A DNA stretch of 64,000 nucleotides, from NCBI GenBank assembly GCA_963836085.1, contig CAWIHT010000017.1:8575-72574 (forward strand), written 5' to 3'. Under the pieces are notes generated by a model, which was not told the DNA's origin, did not search any database, and saw only the letters and a list, made by a program, of their open reading frames with translations. Position numbers and translations under genes: made by a program. Of the stretch, positions 41,466-50,377 are shown in pieces (position 1 is the stretch's first letter; each line of letters starts with the position of its first letter). The DNA is from JAHEEL01 sp963836085. Lineage in GTDB: Bacteria; Actinomycetota; Acidimicrobiia; Spongiisociales; UBA5794.

Positions 41466-43048
41466 ATGCACCGAACAATCCGACGGGTGGGAACATCAAC
41501 GACCACGATCCAAGCCTGCTCGCGTCGCTCTGGCGCTTCAAGTGGCACATCATCGCCGCCGGGCTCATCGCTGCCGTGTTCGGCTTCGGGGTCTCGATGC
41601 TGCAGCCAACGCTGTATCGGGCAACCGGACAGGTACTGCTCAACGACCCGCGCTCCTCCGATGGGGCTGCCGCAGATCTCGGTCTCTACATCGACCCCGG
41701 CCGCTACGTGCGCAACCGCGCCGAAATCTTCGAATCGCCGCAGGTCGCAATGCGAGCCTCGGACATCCTCGGAGGGTCCGTAGCGGCCCAGGAGATCATG
41801 GATGACGTGTCGGCGTCGGCGTCGGCCGACATTGACTCCGTCGAGGTGACTGGGACACGACCGACCGCCTCCGAGTCCGTGGAGGTCGTGAACGCTGTTG
41901 TGCAGGCCTACGGCGAGATTGTCGAAGAGGGCATCGCCGCCGAAGTCAACAACACGATCGCAACCCTCGAGCAGTCGAAATCCGACATCAACGCCAAGAT
42001 CGCCGGATTCGACGCGCAACTCGGCTCCGACCCCGAGAACGCCGCCGCTTCGGCTCAACGCAACGCGGCGCTTGCACAACTCGTCACCATCAACACCCGC
42101 ATCGAGCAACTCTCGACCAACGCTGCGCTGTACGGATCCGGAATCCAACTCTACGTACCGCCGGAGATGCCAACCGATCCCGTCCAACCGTTGCCGATCA
42201 GGAACGCATCGATCGCCCTGGTGTTCGGTCTCGTCGCTTCGGGGGCGTGGGCGTGGTGGCGCTCTGATCGAGACCAACGGTCGGACGATCGCAACACCCC
42301 GGCGCGGATCCTCGACGCACCGCTCCTCGCCGTGGTCCCCGAGTTTCGAGACGTTGGAGCAACGGGTCCAACGCCGACCATCTCAGATCCTGGGTCCGGA
42401 GCAGCTGAGGCATATCACTTCGCTGTTTCATCCCTCGGGTTCGCCCTGGAGCAAATCGACGGCACATCCGTTGTCGTGACATCCGCCGCCCCGGGTGACG
42501 GGAAGAGCGCAACGGCTCTCAACATCGCCATCGCGGCAGCACAGGACGGCCGGAATGCACTCCTCATTGATGGCGACGAACGGGCACGCGGCCTCACCAC
42601 CCTGGCCGGCAAAGGGACCCAGCACGGAATCACCAACATCGCAAACGGCGCCGCCGCCGCCGACGTGATCGACGAATGGGCCGTGGCAGACGACGTCCGC
42701 ATTCCGTTCGTGCCAGCCGGCAGTCGGCTCCGTGGAAGCACTGCCGGCTACTTCAGATCGGCCGCGTTTCGGAAGGTGCTTCCGACGCTGGAGGCCGGCC
42801 ACGACCTCGTGATCGTGGATGCCCCGCCAACGATGTCGGCGGCAGAGACGACGGACCTCGCAGCACAGGCCGACGGAGTCCTCCTGGTCGTTCGCGACGG
42901 AACGGCCATCCGCGAACTCCAGGACACCCGACAGCGCCTCGCCATGGCCGGGACCCCGATCCTCGGCTACGTCTACAACCGGGCCAAGGGCAAGGTTTCC
43001 GGCTATGGCTACGGCTATGGCTATGGCTACGGCCAGGACAGCTCTTAG
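41466..43048 (+). CDS. Wzz / bacterial tyrosine kinase (BY-kinase) fusion, CapB/CpsD-like
   Basis: About 527 residues. The N-terminal Wzz part (SLLASLWRFKWHIIAAGLIAAVFGF as membrane segment 1; a short periplasmic loop with coiled-coil-like EVNNTIATLEQSKSDINAKIAG; QPLPIRNASIALVFGLVASG as segment 2) is joined to a P-loop kinase. Walker A SAAPGDGKSATALNIA, Walker A' LLIDGDERARG and Walker B LVIVDAPPTMS are present. The tail is a Gly-Tyr run (GYGYGYGYGYG), the expected autophosphorylation cluster. The start at ATG 41466 needs one shift near 41480; the ORF is open from there on. Controls chain length and export of the polysaccharide. Divergent from the VanZ pair. Confidence 0.85.
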
Positions 43049-43053
43049 CCGCC

Positions 43054-43770
43054 GTGCCTGCCGCCATCCTCCTCGGTTCAGACCACGACCAACTCGGGGA
43101 GATCTCGACCAGGGCGGTGGGTCCAACGCACGCCATAGGCATCTCGCGAGGCCGATTTCCGAAGGGATACCCGCATGTTGATCCGAACGAAGATGCGGCG
43201 CTCGCATTCTGTGACGGTCCGACAACTGTCCTCGCCGCCGCCGACGGCCATCGCGGCTTCGACGCAGCCCACGCGGCCATCAGTGCTATCGCCGATTCGG
43301 TCAACGCTGACACCGACACGCCTACCGATGTCTCTTTGGCAGGTCTTCTGGCAAAAGCTGTGGAGGCCGTCAGAGACGCTATCCCGTTGCTGGACCCTCC
43401 CCGCAATTCGAGCGAAACTGCGCTCACCGTTGCCGCCATTCGCGATGGGACGGTCGCGACCGCGACCCTCGGCGACACCGGCTGCTACATAGTCACGCGT
43501 CGCCGAGCCATCCGAATCGGATCGCCAGCCGACTTCCTCACTGCATCCACAGATCCACAGGCCGTCGAGGCAACCACATCACGGATCTCTCCAGGCAGCG
43601 CCGTTATCCTCACCACCGATGGGTTCCTCGACTTCGTCGGCGACCCCAAACGCGTGCTACGCGCCGCCGCGTCGCTGGAGCCTTCCGAGGCAGTTGCGGA
43701 ACTCATCTCGGCCGCGTTCGCGGGCGGCGCGGGCGACAACATCGCAATCGCATTTGCCCGGATGCCCTAG
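43054..43770 (+). CDS. PP2C-type protein phosphatase
   Basis: Intact, 238 residues from GTG 43054, five bases after the kinase stop. PP2C metal-site pattern: AADGHRGFDAA (D-G-H), TLGDTGCYIV (G-D), ILTTDGFLDF (D-G) and GGAGDNIAIAF (G-D-N). The usual R at the start of the first strand may be in ISTRAVG. Partner of the BY-kinase by position, so it may reverse kinase or target phosphorylation. PP2C enzymes normally act on Ser/Thr, so an action on the Tyr cluster is uncertain. Converges with the next glycosyltransferase, 51 bp apart. Confidence 0.78.
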   Translation: MPAAILLGSDHDQLGEISTRAVGPTHAIGISRGRFPKGYPHVDPNEDAALAFCDGPTTVLAAADGHRGFDAAHAAISAIADSVNADTDTPTDVSLAGLLAKAVEAVRDAIPLLDPPRNSSETALTVAAIRDGTVATATLGDTGCYIVTRRRAIRIGSPADFLTASTDPQAVEATTSRISPGSAVILTTDGFLDFVGDPKRVLRAAASLEPSEAVAELISAAFAGGAGDNIAIAFARMP

Positions 43771-43821
43771 CCATAGGACCAGCTGTCGACCAGTGCCGCC
43801 GGACGCGCGACCTGAGCCGAC

Positions 43822-44966
43822 TCAGCGCTGACTCGGACTCAGGAGGTCTCCGTACAGCTCGTCATGGCGTTGCACAAGCACTTCGATCGCATAATCATCG
43901 ACATCCTCTCGGGCCGAAGCAACCAGGCTCTGAGCATGCTGCGGATCCCCGAGAACCGACTCGACGGCCGATGCGAACGCCCGCGTATCCTCCGGGTCGA
44001 CAAGCACTCCGGATCCCCCGCGAGGAGATCGCGACAACCTCTGATATCGGCTGCGACGACAGGGACGCCAGCCACCATCGCTTCGAGAACCGCACGCGGC
44101 AGCCCTTCGTGGAGCGACGGGAGCACCAGCAGGTCGGCACCGGACAGAAGAACGGGAACGTCAAACCGGAACCCCGCGAAGTGCACCCGATCGGAGACCC
44201 CAAGCTGGCTGGCAAGCAAGGAGAGATCGCTCTGACGGGGCCCTTCCCCGGCGAGGACCAGGTGAGCATCGCCGGAGGGCATGGCCGCCAATGCACGGAT
44301 TGCCGTGTCCAGGCGCTTCCTGGAGATCAGTTCACCAACCGCCAAGACCGTCGCGGATCCCTCCGGGACTCCCAACTCGGAATAGACCGCTTGAGCCGTT
44401 GAGCGATCAGCTTCCCGAGGCGTATACCGGGCGATGTCCACGCCAATCCCCCGGAAGTGGTGCACATGATCGGGATCCATTCCGAGGACGGAGATCGCAG
44501 CCTCGAAGTCCTCACTGTTGATCACCACCAACTGATCAGTCCACGGCGCCGCGATGCGCTCCGCTGTTCGATACACCCGAGTCTTCGCACCATCGGCGCC
44601 TCGGTAGAAGTGGAAGCCGTGGGCCGTGTACACCACGCTTGGCCGACCGGCTGGTCTCAGCGTCTTGGCGGCCAAGCGTGTGAGGAAACCTGCAACCGGT
44701 GTGTGCACGTGGACGATGTCGTAGCGTCCGGTGCGGAGGATCCCACGAAGCCGCGCTGTTGCGGGCAGATTCGCTGGATCCCAGGGGCTGCGACTCCACC
44801 CGGCGTCGTGAACGGCATCGAAGGACTCGACGACACCGGGCCGGGCGGCGATGTTCGACGCAGCGGCGTCAACGGTCCAACCCTCCGCCCGATAGTGATC
44901 AGCGTAGGGCAGCAGAAACGCCTCGAGCGTGACGGCGTCGGTTGTCACCATCAGTATCCGAGGCAT
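43822..44966 (-). CDS. Glycosyltransferase family 4 (one frameshift)
   Basis: About 381 residues. Starts MPRILMVTTDAVTLEAFLLPY, the N-terminal domain of GT4 with YDIVHVHTPVAGFLTRLAAK and YTAHGFHFYRG (family H-G-x-H). The second domain: AVGELISRKRLDTAIRALAAM, LVLAGEGPRQSDL, VHFAGFRFDVPVLLSGADLLVLPSLHEGLPRAVLEAMVAGVPVVAADIRGCRDLL (E-G motif). After a shift near 44030: GGSGVLVDPEDTRAFASAV. The DIVHVHTP segment is shared with WbnK/EpsD-type capsule transferases. Donor unknown. Confidence 0.87.
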
Positions 44967-45250
44967 CGCCCGCAGACTAGTGAACGACGGTGACGGACAC
45001 GGCGCGTGGGGATGTGGCCCGCCAACGAGCGAAGCCGCCGGCCCACGCGGCCACCGAACCCGCAACTATCGCGTGATCGGCCGCGACCAACCACGGACGG
45101 ACGGGATCTTCCGCGCTGGTAGCCTCCGGCCATGGTCGAAGTCCAGCAGCCGTTCGCCGATCCGCCCCCGCTCGAGCCCCTGGTCACCAATTCACCGACA
45201 CGGCCTCGCCCCCGTCGATGAGGCAATCGCCGGGCACGTCGCCCAACCGC

Positions 45251-46330
45251 ATGCCACCGATGCCATCCCTCGTCTACATCGGCGGATATGGCCGGAGCGG
45301 CTCGACGATCCTCGAACTCCATCTTGCGGAACGCTTGGGCGCCTTCGCGGCAGGGGAACTCTCGCACCTGTTCACCTGGAGTGCATCTGGACTCCCGTGC
45401 TCGTGCGGTGAGCCGCTGCCAGCCTGCGGGCTTTGGGGACCGATCCTTGCCGACGTGAGAGCTCAGTTCGGGTCGCGCGATTTCGCCTCGCTGAGCCACC
45501 TGGTTGAGCACGACACCGGCGCCGCCCCGACGCAGATTGTCCAATACAACAAACTCTGGACGCTTGTGTTTGGCTCGCTGGCCAGGCGGACCGGCTGCCG
45601 GGTCATTGTCGACTCGTCGAAGACCGCCGGTGGGAGTGTCCGTGCGGCGAGGCTCATGCGCCTGACCGAACGAGAGCGCACCGCGTGGTTCTTCCTCCAC
45701 CTGATCCGGGACCCGAAGGCCGTCTTGCACTCAGCACTGCGCGGAGACAACTGGTCAATCGAAGGGTTGGAGACCGAGCCGGCGAGCCGCATGCCGATGC
45801 TGCGCGCCGCCGTCGGGTGGAACCGTGCGAATGCCGAAGCGCTTCGTACGCGCCGCATGGCCCCCGATGCGCTCTCGGCCGTCGTGACATACGAGGACTT
45901 CGCTCGCGACTCCACAGCGACCGTCTCCCGCATCCTGAGCGACGCGGCATCGGCAGGCATTGGCCTGGGCAACACGAAGCGATTGCCAGCGTCGTTGGAT
46001 CATGGCATTGCAGGCAACCGGCTTCGCCGCGGACGCAAAGAATCGGCGCCAGCAGTGGTTCCGGATCTTGAGTGGATGACGCGCCCCAGATCCGCAGCGC
46101 AGACCCTCGGCGCCGTGTTGGGTCCCATGGGACGGGTGTACGCGTCAGAGCGCCAGGGCGCCGCTGGTCTGCCGACGAAGGATCCAATAGCCGAGAGCGA
46201 GTCCACACACGGTTCCCACGGCGAGTGCCGCCCCGGCCCCAAGGACGCCGAAACGCCACGCGCCGATCACCGCCAGAATACCGATGGAGAAGGTCGATAC
46301 CGCTCGCACCGCGAGCACACGGCTGAATGA
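45251..46330 (+). CDS. Sulfotransferase family protein (3' end doubtful)
   Basis: PAPS-dependent sulfotransferase-like protein. LVYIGGYGRSGSTILELHLAE carries the 5'-phosphosulfate-binding loop (G-R-S-G-S-T). VDSSKTAGGSVRAARLM and FFLHLIRDPKAVLHSAL give the 3'-phosphate-binding region (R-D-P-x-x-x-x-x-S). Candidate starts are ATG 45251 or 45263, directly before PSLVYIGG. After about residue 300 (VLGPMGRVYAS) the chain turns into a charged tail lying antisense to the converging flippase gene; a late frameshift ending near 46190 is more likely. Would sulfate a sugar hydroxyl. Confidence 0.75.
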   Translation: MPPMPSLVYIGGYGRSGSTILELHLAERLGAFAAGELSHLFTWSASGLPCSCGEPLPACGLWGPILADVRAQFGSRDFASLSHLVEHDTGAAPTQIVQYNKLWTLVFGSLARRTGCRVIVDSSKTAGGSVRAARLMRLTERERTAWFFLHLIRDPKAVLHSALRGDNWSIEGLETEPASRMPMLRAAVGWNRANAEALRTRRMAPDALSAVVTYEDFARDSTATVSRILSDAASAGIGLGNTKRLPASLDHGIAGNRLRRGRKESAPAVVPDLEWMTRPRSAAQTLGAVLGPMGRVYASERQGAAGLPTKDPIAESESTHGSHGECRPGPKDAETPRADHRQNTDGEGRYRSHREHTAE

Positions 46331-47380
46331 TCGGAGAGCCGTCAACGCAGTGAGGACCGCGGAGAACACGGCGATGGCACCTCCGCCGATCGCTGTGATC
46401 TCAGCCAGCCACTCGAGAACGAGGTCGTCGCCAAACAGCAGGCGGATCAGCTGATCTCCGACCAAGACCGCCACGATGATGCCGAGCAGCCCGACCGCGG
46501 TCATCGCCTGGAGATACCGATTCGCCAGCCGACGGTACGAGTCGGTATCACCCACCGAGCGCAACCGCGACAGCCGGGGAAGCAACGCGAAGCCCGCTGA
46601 GCGGGCGAGCAGTTGGACGGCCCGTACTGACTGCGACACGACTGCAAACGCTGCGACCTGCACGACGTCGATCGATGCGGTCTGCAGCACAAGCAGCGGG
46701 AGATACACGCTCAGAGCCGCGAGGCCCCGCTCGAGTCCGAGTGGGGCACTCTTCATGGCCAGAGCGGTCTTTCGAGGTGGCCGAGGAGGAGGCGGTGATA
46801 CCCGGAGCACGCGGCGAGTCTGCCTGGCATCGAAGGCCATCCCGGACAGCGCCAGCCCTGCGATCAGGGCAACCACGCCGTCCACAATGCTGCCGCCCGC
46901 CAGCACGACCACCGAGAAAGCTCCGTAGCCGGCAATGCCACGGCTCAGTTGAGACAGCGCGAGCGTCCTGAGATCCTCGGCACGCAGATACGTGCCCTGC
47001 GCCAGGTCCTGCACAGATTCGACTGCCTTTGCGACACCAACGAGAACCACGACGGCGGTGCCCCCGTCCGGAAGCGGAAACATCACAGCGACAAGACCCA
47101 CAGTGGCGAGAGATGCAACCGTCGTCGCAACCCGAAGGCCGACGTAGTCTCGGAAGCCGTATACCCAATCGATATCCGAGGCAAGGCTCGCCCTCAGGTT
47201 GAGCCCCAGAATCAGGAAGACCGGCGCTGTAATGGCAAACGCCAACACGAACGCGGCCGCGTCCTTCGCCGACCCGACGCGAACAATGGCCAGCAGCGCC
47301 ACGAGCTGACTGACCGTGAATGCAGTGTTGCCCAGCAGGGACCACCGAACGTTGGCTCCAAGCCCGCTGCCGGCTTCCAC
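46145..47380 (-). CDS. Polysaccharide flippase, Wzx-like
   Basis: Intact, 411 residues from GTG 47380, which directly follows the TAG of the polymerase. Multiple membrane segments: VRWSLLGNTAFTVSQLVALLAIV, AAAFVLAFAITAPVFLILGLN, GYGAFSVVVLAGGSIVDGVVALIAGLAL, LGLERGLAALSVYLPLLVLQTAS, FAVVSQSVRAVQLLARSAGFALLPRLS, MTAVGLLGIIVAVLVGDQLIRLLFG. The layout agrees with MOP-family exporters. Works with the neighbouring Wzy on lipid-linked units. This is the second such pair in the window. Confidence 0.82.
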   Translation of the reverse strand: MEAGSGLGANVRWSLLGNTAFTVSQLVALLAIVRVGSAKDAAAFVLAFAITAPVFLILGLNLRASLASDIDWVYGFRDYVGLRVATTVASLATVGLVAVMFPLPDGGTAVVVLVGVAKAVESVQDLAQGTYLRAEDLRTLALSQLSRGIAGYGAFSVVVLAGGSIVDGVVALIAGLALSGMAFDARQTRRVLRVSPPPPRPPRKTALAMKSAPLGLERGLAALSVYLPLLVLQTASIDVVQVAAFAVVSQSVRAVQLLARSAGFALLPRLSRLRSVGDTDSYRRLANRYLQAMTAVGLLGIIVAVLVGDQLIRLLFGDDLVLEWLAEITAIGGGAIAVFSAVLTALTALRSFSRVLAVRAVSTFSIGILAVIGAWRFGVLGAGAALAVGTVCGLALGYWILRRQTSGALAL

Positions 47381-48661
47381 CTAGCGCACCTCGCCAGTCG
47401 GCAACAGCGGCGCCGCACCATCGTTCCGATTCGCCAGCGCCACGAGAGTCCCAACCATCCCCATGACGAGCCACCACTGGCGTTGGTACAGCGCCTCAAC
47501 GCCGAACGAGAACCCAACCATCGCCAGGTGGGCGGCCGCGAGTCCGATCGCCAACGATCCACCTTGGATTCGGCCGCTGCGGCCGAGTGAGATTGCACGC
47601 TGGGCCGTCCAGATCACCGCAAGAACGAACAGGAGACCACCCAACGGTCCCAGTTCGGAGAGGAGCCAGACCAGCGTGTTGTGAACCACAGAACTCGTCG
47701 AGAGCTGATAGCTGCCGAGGCCGGATCCGATGATTGGCGACTGGAGGTACGCCTCGAGTGATCCGTTGATCATGTCGAGGCGGGCCGTGATCTGTCGGGA
47801 CCGGGTTGAGAGCTCCACGAACTGCTGTCTCGTCGTCAGCGATGCTGCGGACCACGCTACGGCTCCGAGACCAAGCAGAATCGTCACATTGGCAGCGAGC
47901 ACCTTGCTCGGAGCAAGCACGGCAAGGGCAACGACCGCCACGGCGAGAGCGATCCACGCCGAACGCGAGTTCGTCAGGAACAGCCCGATACCAAGACTGA
48001 CGATTGCACCGATGCTGACCGCGTTCCGAACCCACGGGGCGTGGCGCCCCAACGCCTTCGGCAGGTAGGACCACGGAGCCGAGAGCGCAAGCGCAATCGC
48101 CACGACCAACACCCCACCGTACGCGTTGGGATCGGGTGAGAAGCCGGCGAAACGGCCACTCACGTCCCTCACGACATCCGACCCCGGTATGCCGGGACCG
48201 ACAAAGAGCGCTACCGCGATCGCGTTGCTCACGACGCACGACACGACGTATGCTCGCGCGATCTGGTGCACCCGAGCCACCGATGGCGCAGCGTTCACGA
48301 CGAGCGCGTACAACAGGACAAGACTGAAGTAGCCCCCGAGCTTGTTGACTACTGCCCATGACGTCAACGTCCCGGTTGCAAGTTGGACCGAGGCGCGGGC
48401 CAGCAGCACAGCCCCGAGCCCAACAAGCCAGGGATTCCACGCGGACCTGACCAGCCGAAGGCGACCGATAGTCGCGAGCACGCCGACTATGAGCACGGCA
48501 TCTGCGAGCGAGAACCGTATTCCTCCGGTCTGGAACGTGAACGGGACAAGAACCGCGTAGGCAACCACGAACGTGAAGGCCCGAGTTCGCCTGTCACTCG
48601 AGGGAGCGACGACGCCGACGGCGCTCTGGTTGCCAGATTCGATGTCGAGAGAGCGACTCAT
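47381..48661 (-). CDS. O-antigen polymerase/ligase, Wzy-like
   Basis: Intact, 426 residues, about ten membrane segments (AFTFVVAYAVLVPFTF, LADAVLIVGVLATIGRL, AIVSLGIGLFLTNSRSAWIALAVAVVALAVLAP). The large periplasmic loop is followed by VVHNTLVWLLSELGPLGGLLF, the HNxxLxxxxExG family signature. SGRFAGFSPDPNAYGGVLVV matches the conserved R-x-x-G-x-x-x-x-P-N-x-x-G region. The ATG overlaps the TGA of the upstream sulfotransferase (ATGA), and the stop abuts the flippase start, so the three form an operon. Confidence 0.85.
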   Translation of the reverse strand: MSRSLDIESGNQSAVGVVAPSSDRRTRAFTFVVAYAVLVPFTFQTGGIRFSLADAVLIVGVLATIGRLRLVRSAWNPWLVGLGAVLLARASVQLATGTLTSWAVVNKLGGYFSLVLLYALVVNAAPSVARVHQIARAYVVSCVVSNAIAVALFVGPGIPGSDVVRDVSGRFAGFSPDPNAYGGVLVVAIALALSAPWSYLPKALGRHAPWVRNAVSIGAIVSLGIGLFLTNSRSAWIALAVAVVALAVLAPSKVLAANVTILLGLGAVAWSAASLTTRQQFVELSTRSRQITARLDMINGSLEAYLQSPIIGSGLGSYQLSTSSVVHNTLVWLLSELGPLGGLLFVLAVIWTAQRAISLGRSGRIQGGSLAIGLAAAHLAMVGFSFGVEALYQRQWWLVMGMVGTLVALANRNDGAAPLLPTGEVR

Positions 48662-49560
48662 ACCGTTCCGCCAATTCGCTCAGGCTCCCAGAGCCGCAGA
48701 TCCCGGCCGAGGAGCCCCTCCAGGCGCTCTCGATCGGCCTCAAATGCAGCCGCGAGGGATTCCCTCTCGGACGCTGTCGGCGCACCAATCCCCTGCGGAC
48801 TCTCGAAGATTCGGCTCATCCCTAGACGCTTCCCGGCATCCACGACCCAGTCGCGATCCGCTTCGCGCAGTCGACCGGCAACGCGATGGAGAACAGCTCG
48901 TGTGCGGCGGGCGCGAGGCACGTAGCTCCGACCGGCCGGAGCAAGCGTCGTGTCGAAGCCGTTCCGATCCACGTCCAGGAAGTCTCCGAACATTGTCGCC
49001 GCGTCGACGGTTCCGGCCATGAGCTCCTCGAATACGAGAACGAGAATCTGATCTCGATCCCAGTAGTTGAGGTACCGCTCGAGTTGTTGGGCGTAGAGGC
49101 CGCGTTCGATCGCCTCCGGCCGTTCCTCCAGGAACGTTTGGAACGACCCGGCGAAGCCGTGCTGGATCTGCTCCAAACCGTATTGGGAGAAGGCTCGGCT
49201 CACGGGTTCGCGTAGACACGCAATCAACTTGATGTCACCGAGGGTCGCGTGAATGCGCCCTGGGACCTCACGATCGAAGAGGTATTTGGGCGTGACTTCC
49301 CCGACGCAACTGGCACCAATCGGAGCGTCGGCGAAGAACCCGCAATACCAATCGACGCCGCGCTCGTAGTACTGGTCGAAGAAGTGGACTTCCTTCCGGC
49401 GTTCGGGCAGGTACACATCGGAGTGCGACCTGAGCAGGCCGTCGATCCACGTGGTCCCGCTCCTCTGTGCGCCGACGACGAGGAAGTCGGGCAGGCGCAC
49501 TGATTTTGGGTTCAAGTTCCGCAACTCCCACCATGCCCGAGCCGTGATTCCAGGGACCAA
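48658..49560 (-). CDS. Sulfotransferase domain protein
   Basis: Intact, 300 residues, pfam00685-type. DFLVVGAQRSGTTWIDGLLRSH contains the 5'-PSB loop (Q-R-S-G-T-T). KEVHFFDQYYERGVDWYCGFF and GEVTPKYLF match heparan-type N/O-sulfotransferases. KLIACLREPVSRAFSQY is the 3'-PB motif, and GLYAQQLERYLNYWDRDQILVLVFEEL follows as in that family. Operon head for Wzy and Wzx, 139 bp after the stalk-protein stop. A second sulfotransferase supports a sulfated polysaccharide, common in marine bacteria. Confidence 0.87.
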   Translation of the reverse strand: MVPGITARAWWELRNLNPKSVRLPDFLVVGAQRSGTTWIDGLLRSHSDVYLPERRKEVHFFDQYYERGVDWYCGFFADAPIGASCVGEVTPKYLFDREVPGRIHATLGDIKLIACLREPVSRAFSQYGLEQIQHGFAGSFQTFLEERPEAIERGLYAQQLERYLNYWDRDQILVLVFEELMAGTVDAATMFGDFLDVDRNGFDTTLAPAGRSYVPRARRTRAVLHRVAGRLREADRDWVVDAGKRLGMSRIFESPQGIGAPTASERESLAAAFEADRERLEGLLGRDLRLWEPERIGGTV

Positions 49561-49699
49561 ACCCTACCTGGTCGGAGCGCCATCCCCCCACTGGTCCGGC
49601 TCCACAAGGGGCGCCCAGCGTCCGCCGCCGGGGAGCGCTCGGCCGGCCGTCGACCGGAGAACCCCGGCCGGGGCCCGCCCGCCTCGAGGACTCGGCGAG

Positions 49700-50284
49700 C
49701 TACGGGACGGGCGGAGGCTGCGGCAACGTCGTCGACGTCGTCGTCGTAGACGGCACCGGCGGAGGCTGCGGCAACGTCGTCGACGTCGTCGTCGTAGACG
49801 GCACCGGCGGAGGCTGCGGCAACGTCGTCGACGTCGTCGTCGTAGACGGCACCGGCGGAGGTTGCGGCTCGATCGTGGACGTCGAGTCGGCTGGGTCAAC
49901 GTGAGCGTCGTCGAGGTCGTGCCACCGCGCAGCGGTTGTGTCGGTCGTCGTGGATGTCGCACCGCCTCCGGCCGCAGGCACCGTTGTGGTCGGATCCGAG
50001 TCGCCAGGCGATGGTGGGCTTTCGTCGTTCGAGGGATCGACCGCACCGCTTCCCACTGGGCCTCCCGTCGGAGAGGATGGCGGATCCTCGGACGATATCC
50101 CGGACTCGACATCGACCGTTCCCACGACCGAGGACTCAGTCTCGGTCGCTCCGGACTGCGATTGCTCCGCGTCAGAAGACCCGTCGCTGTTCGCAGCCAG
50201 CATCGCTCCGACGCCAAGAACCACAACGACCGCTGCGGCGGCGATGAGGAAGTAGGTTCGTTTCACACCATGAGGGTAGGTCAC
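49700..50284 (-). CDS. Signal-anchored Pro/Thr stalk protein with 16-residue repeats
   Basis: 194 residues. VKRTYFLIAAAAVVVVLGVGAMLAANS is an uncleaved anchor or signal; the GTG at 50266 (V-K-R) is a good alternative start. Then an acidic Ser/Pro/Gly-rich linker and three near-perfect 16-residue repeats, STTTTSTTLPQPPPVP, to the stop. No catalytic domain. The composition suggests an extended, possibly glycosylated spacer. It lies 93 bp downstream of the giant surface protein on the same strand, so it may be its anchor partner. The reading ends in the repeat, so frameshift or truncation is possible. Confidence 0.6.
   Translation of the reverse strand: MTYPHGVKRTYFLIAAAAVVVVLGVGAMLAANSDGSSDAEQSQSGATETESSVVGTVDVESGISSEDPPSSPTGGPVGSGAVDPSNDESPPSPGDSDPTTTVPAAGGGATSTTTDTTAARWHDLDDAHVDPADSTSTIEPQPPPVPSTTTTSTTLPQPPPVPSTTTTSTTLPQPPPVPSTTTTSTTLPQPPPVP
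49711..49870 (-). repeat. 48-bp tandem repeat (about 3.3 copies) in the stalk protein
   Basis: GCGGAGGCTGCGGCAACGTC recurs at 49711, 49759 and 49807, with a variant at 49855 (GGCGGAGGTTGCGG). Period 48 bp = 16 codons, so copy-number change keeps the frame. Confidence 0.9.
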
Positions 50285-50377
50285 GCGACCAGTTGACGCT
50301 GCCGCTTGGCAGGCGGGCGGGCGCCGGGTTCATGCCCGGCGCCCAGTGAGTACGCTGACCCACCCGTCATCTTCGGC

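Noticed and set aside
41180..42277. Minus-strand ORF of 365 residues opposite the BY-kinase
   Set aside because: Most of it is antisense shadow; only its last 67 codons (from ATG 41383) look real and are annotated separately.
49451..50296. Plus-strand Arg-rich ORF with RRRRRHRR runs
   Set aside because: Antisense of the Thr/Pro repeats in the stalk protein; not a nucleic-acid-binding protein.
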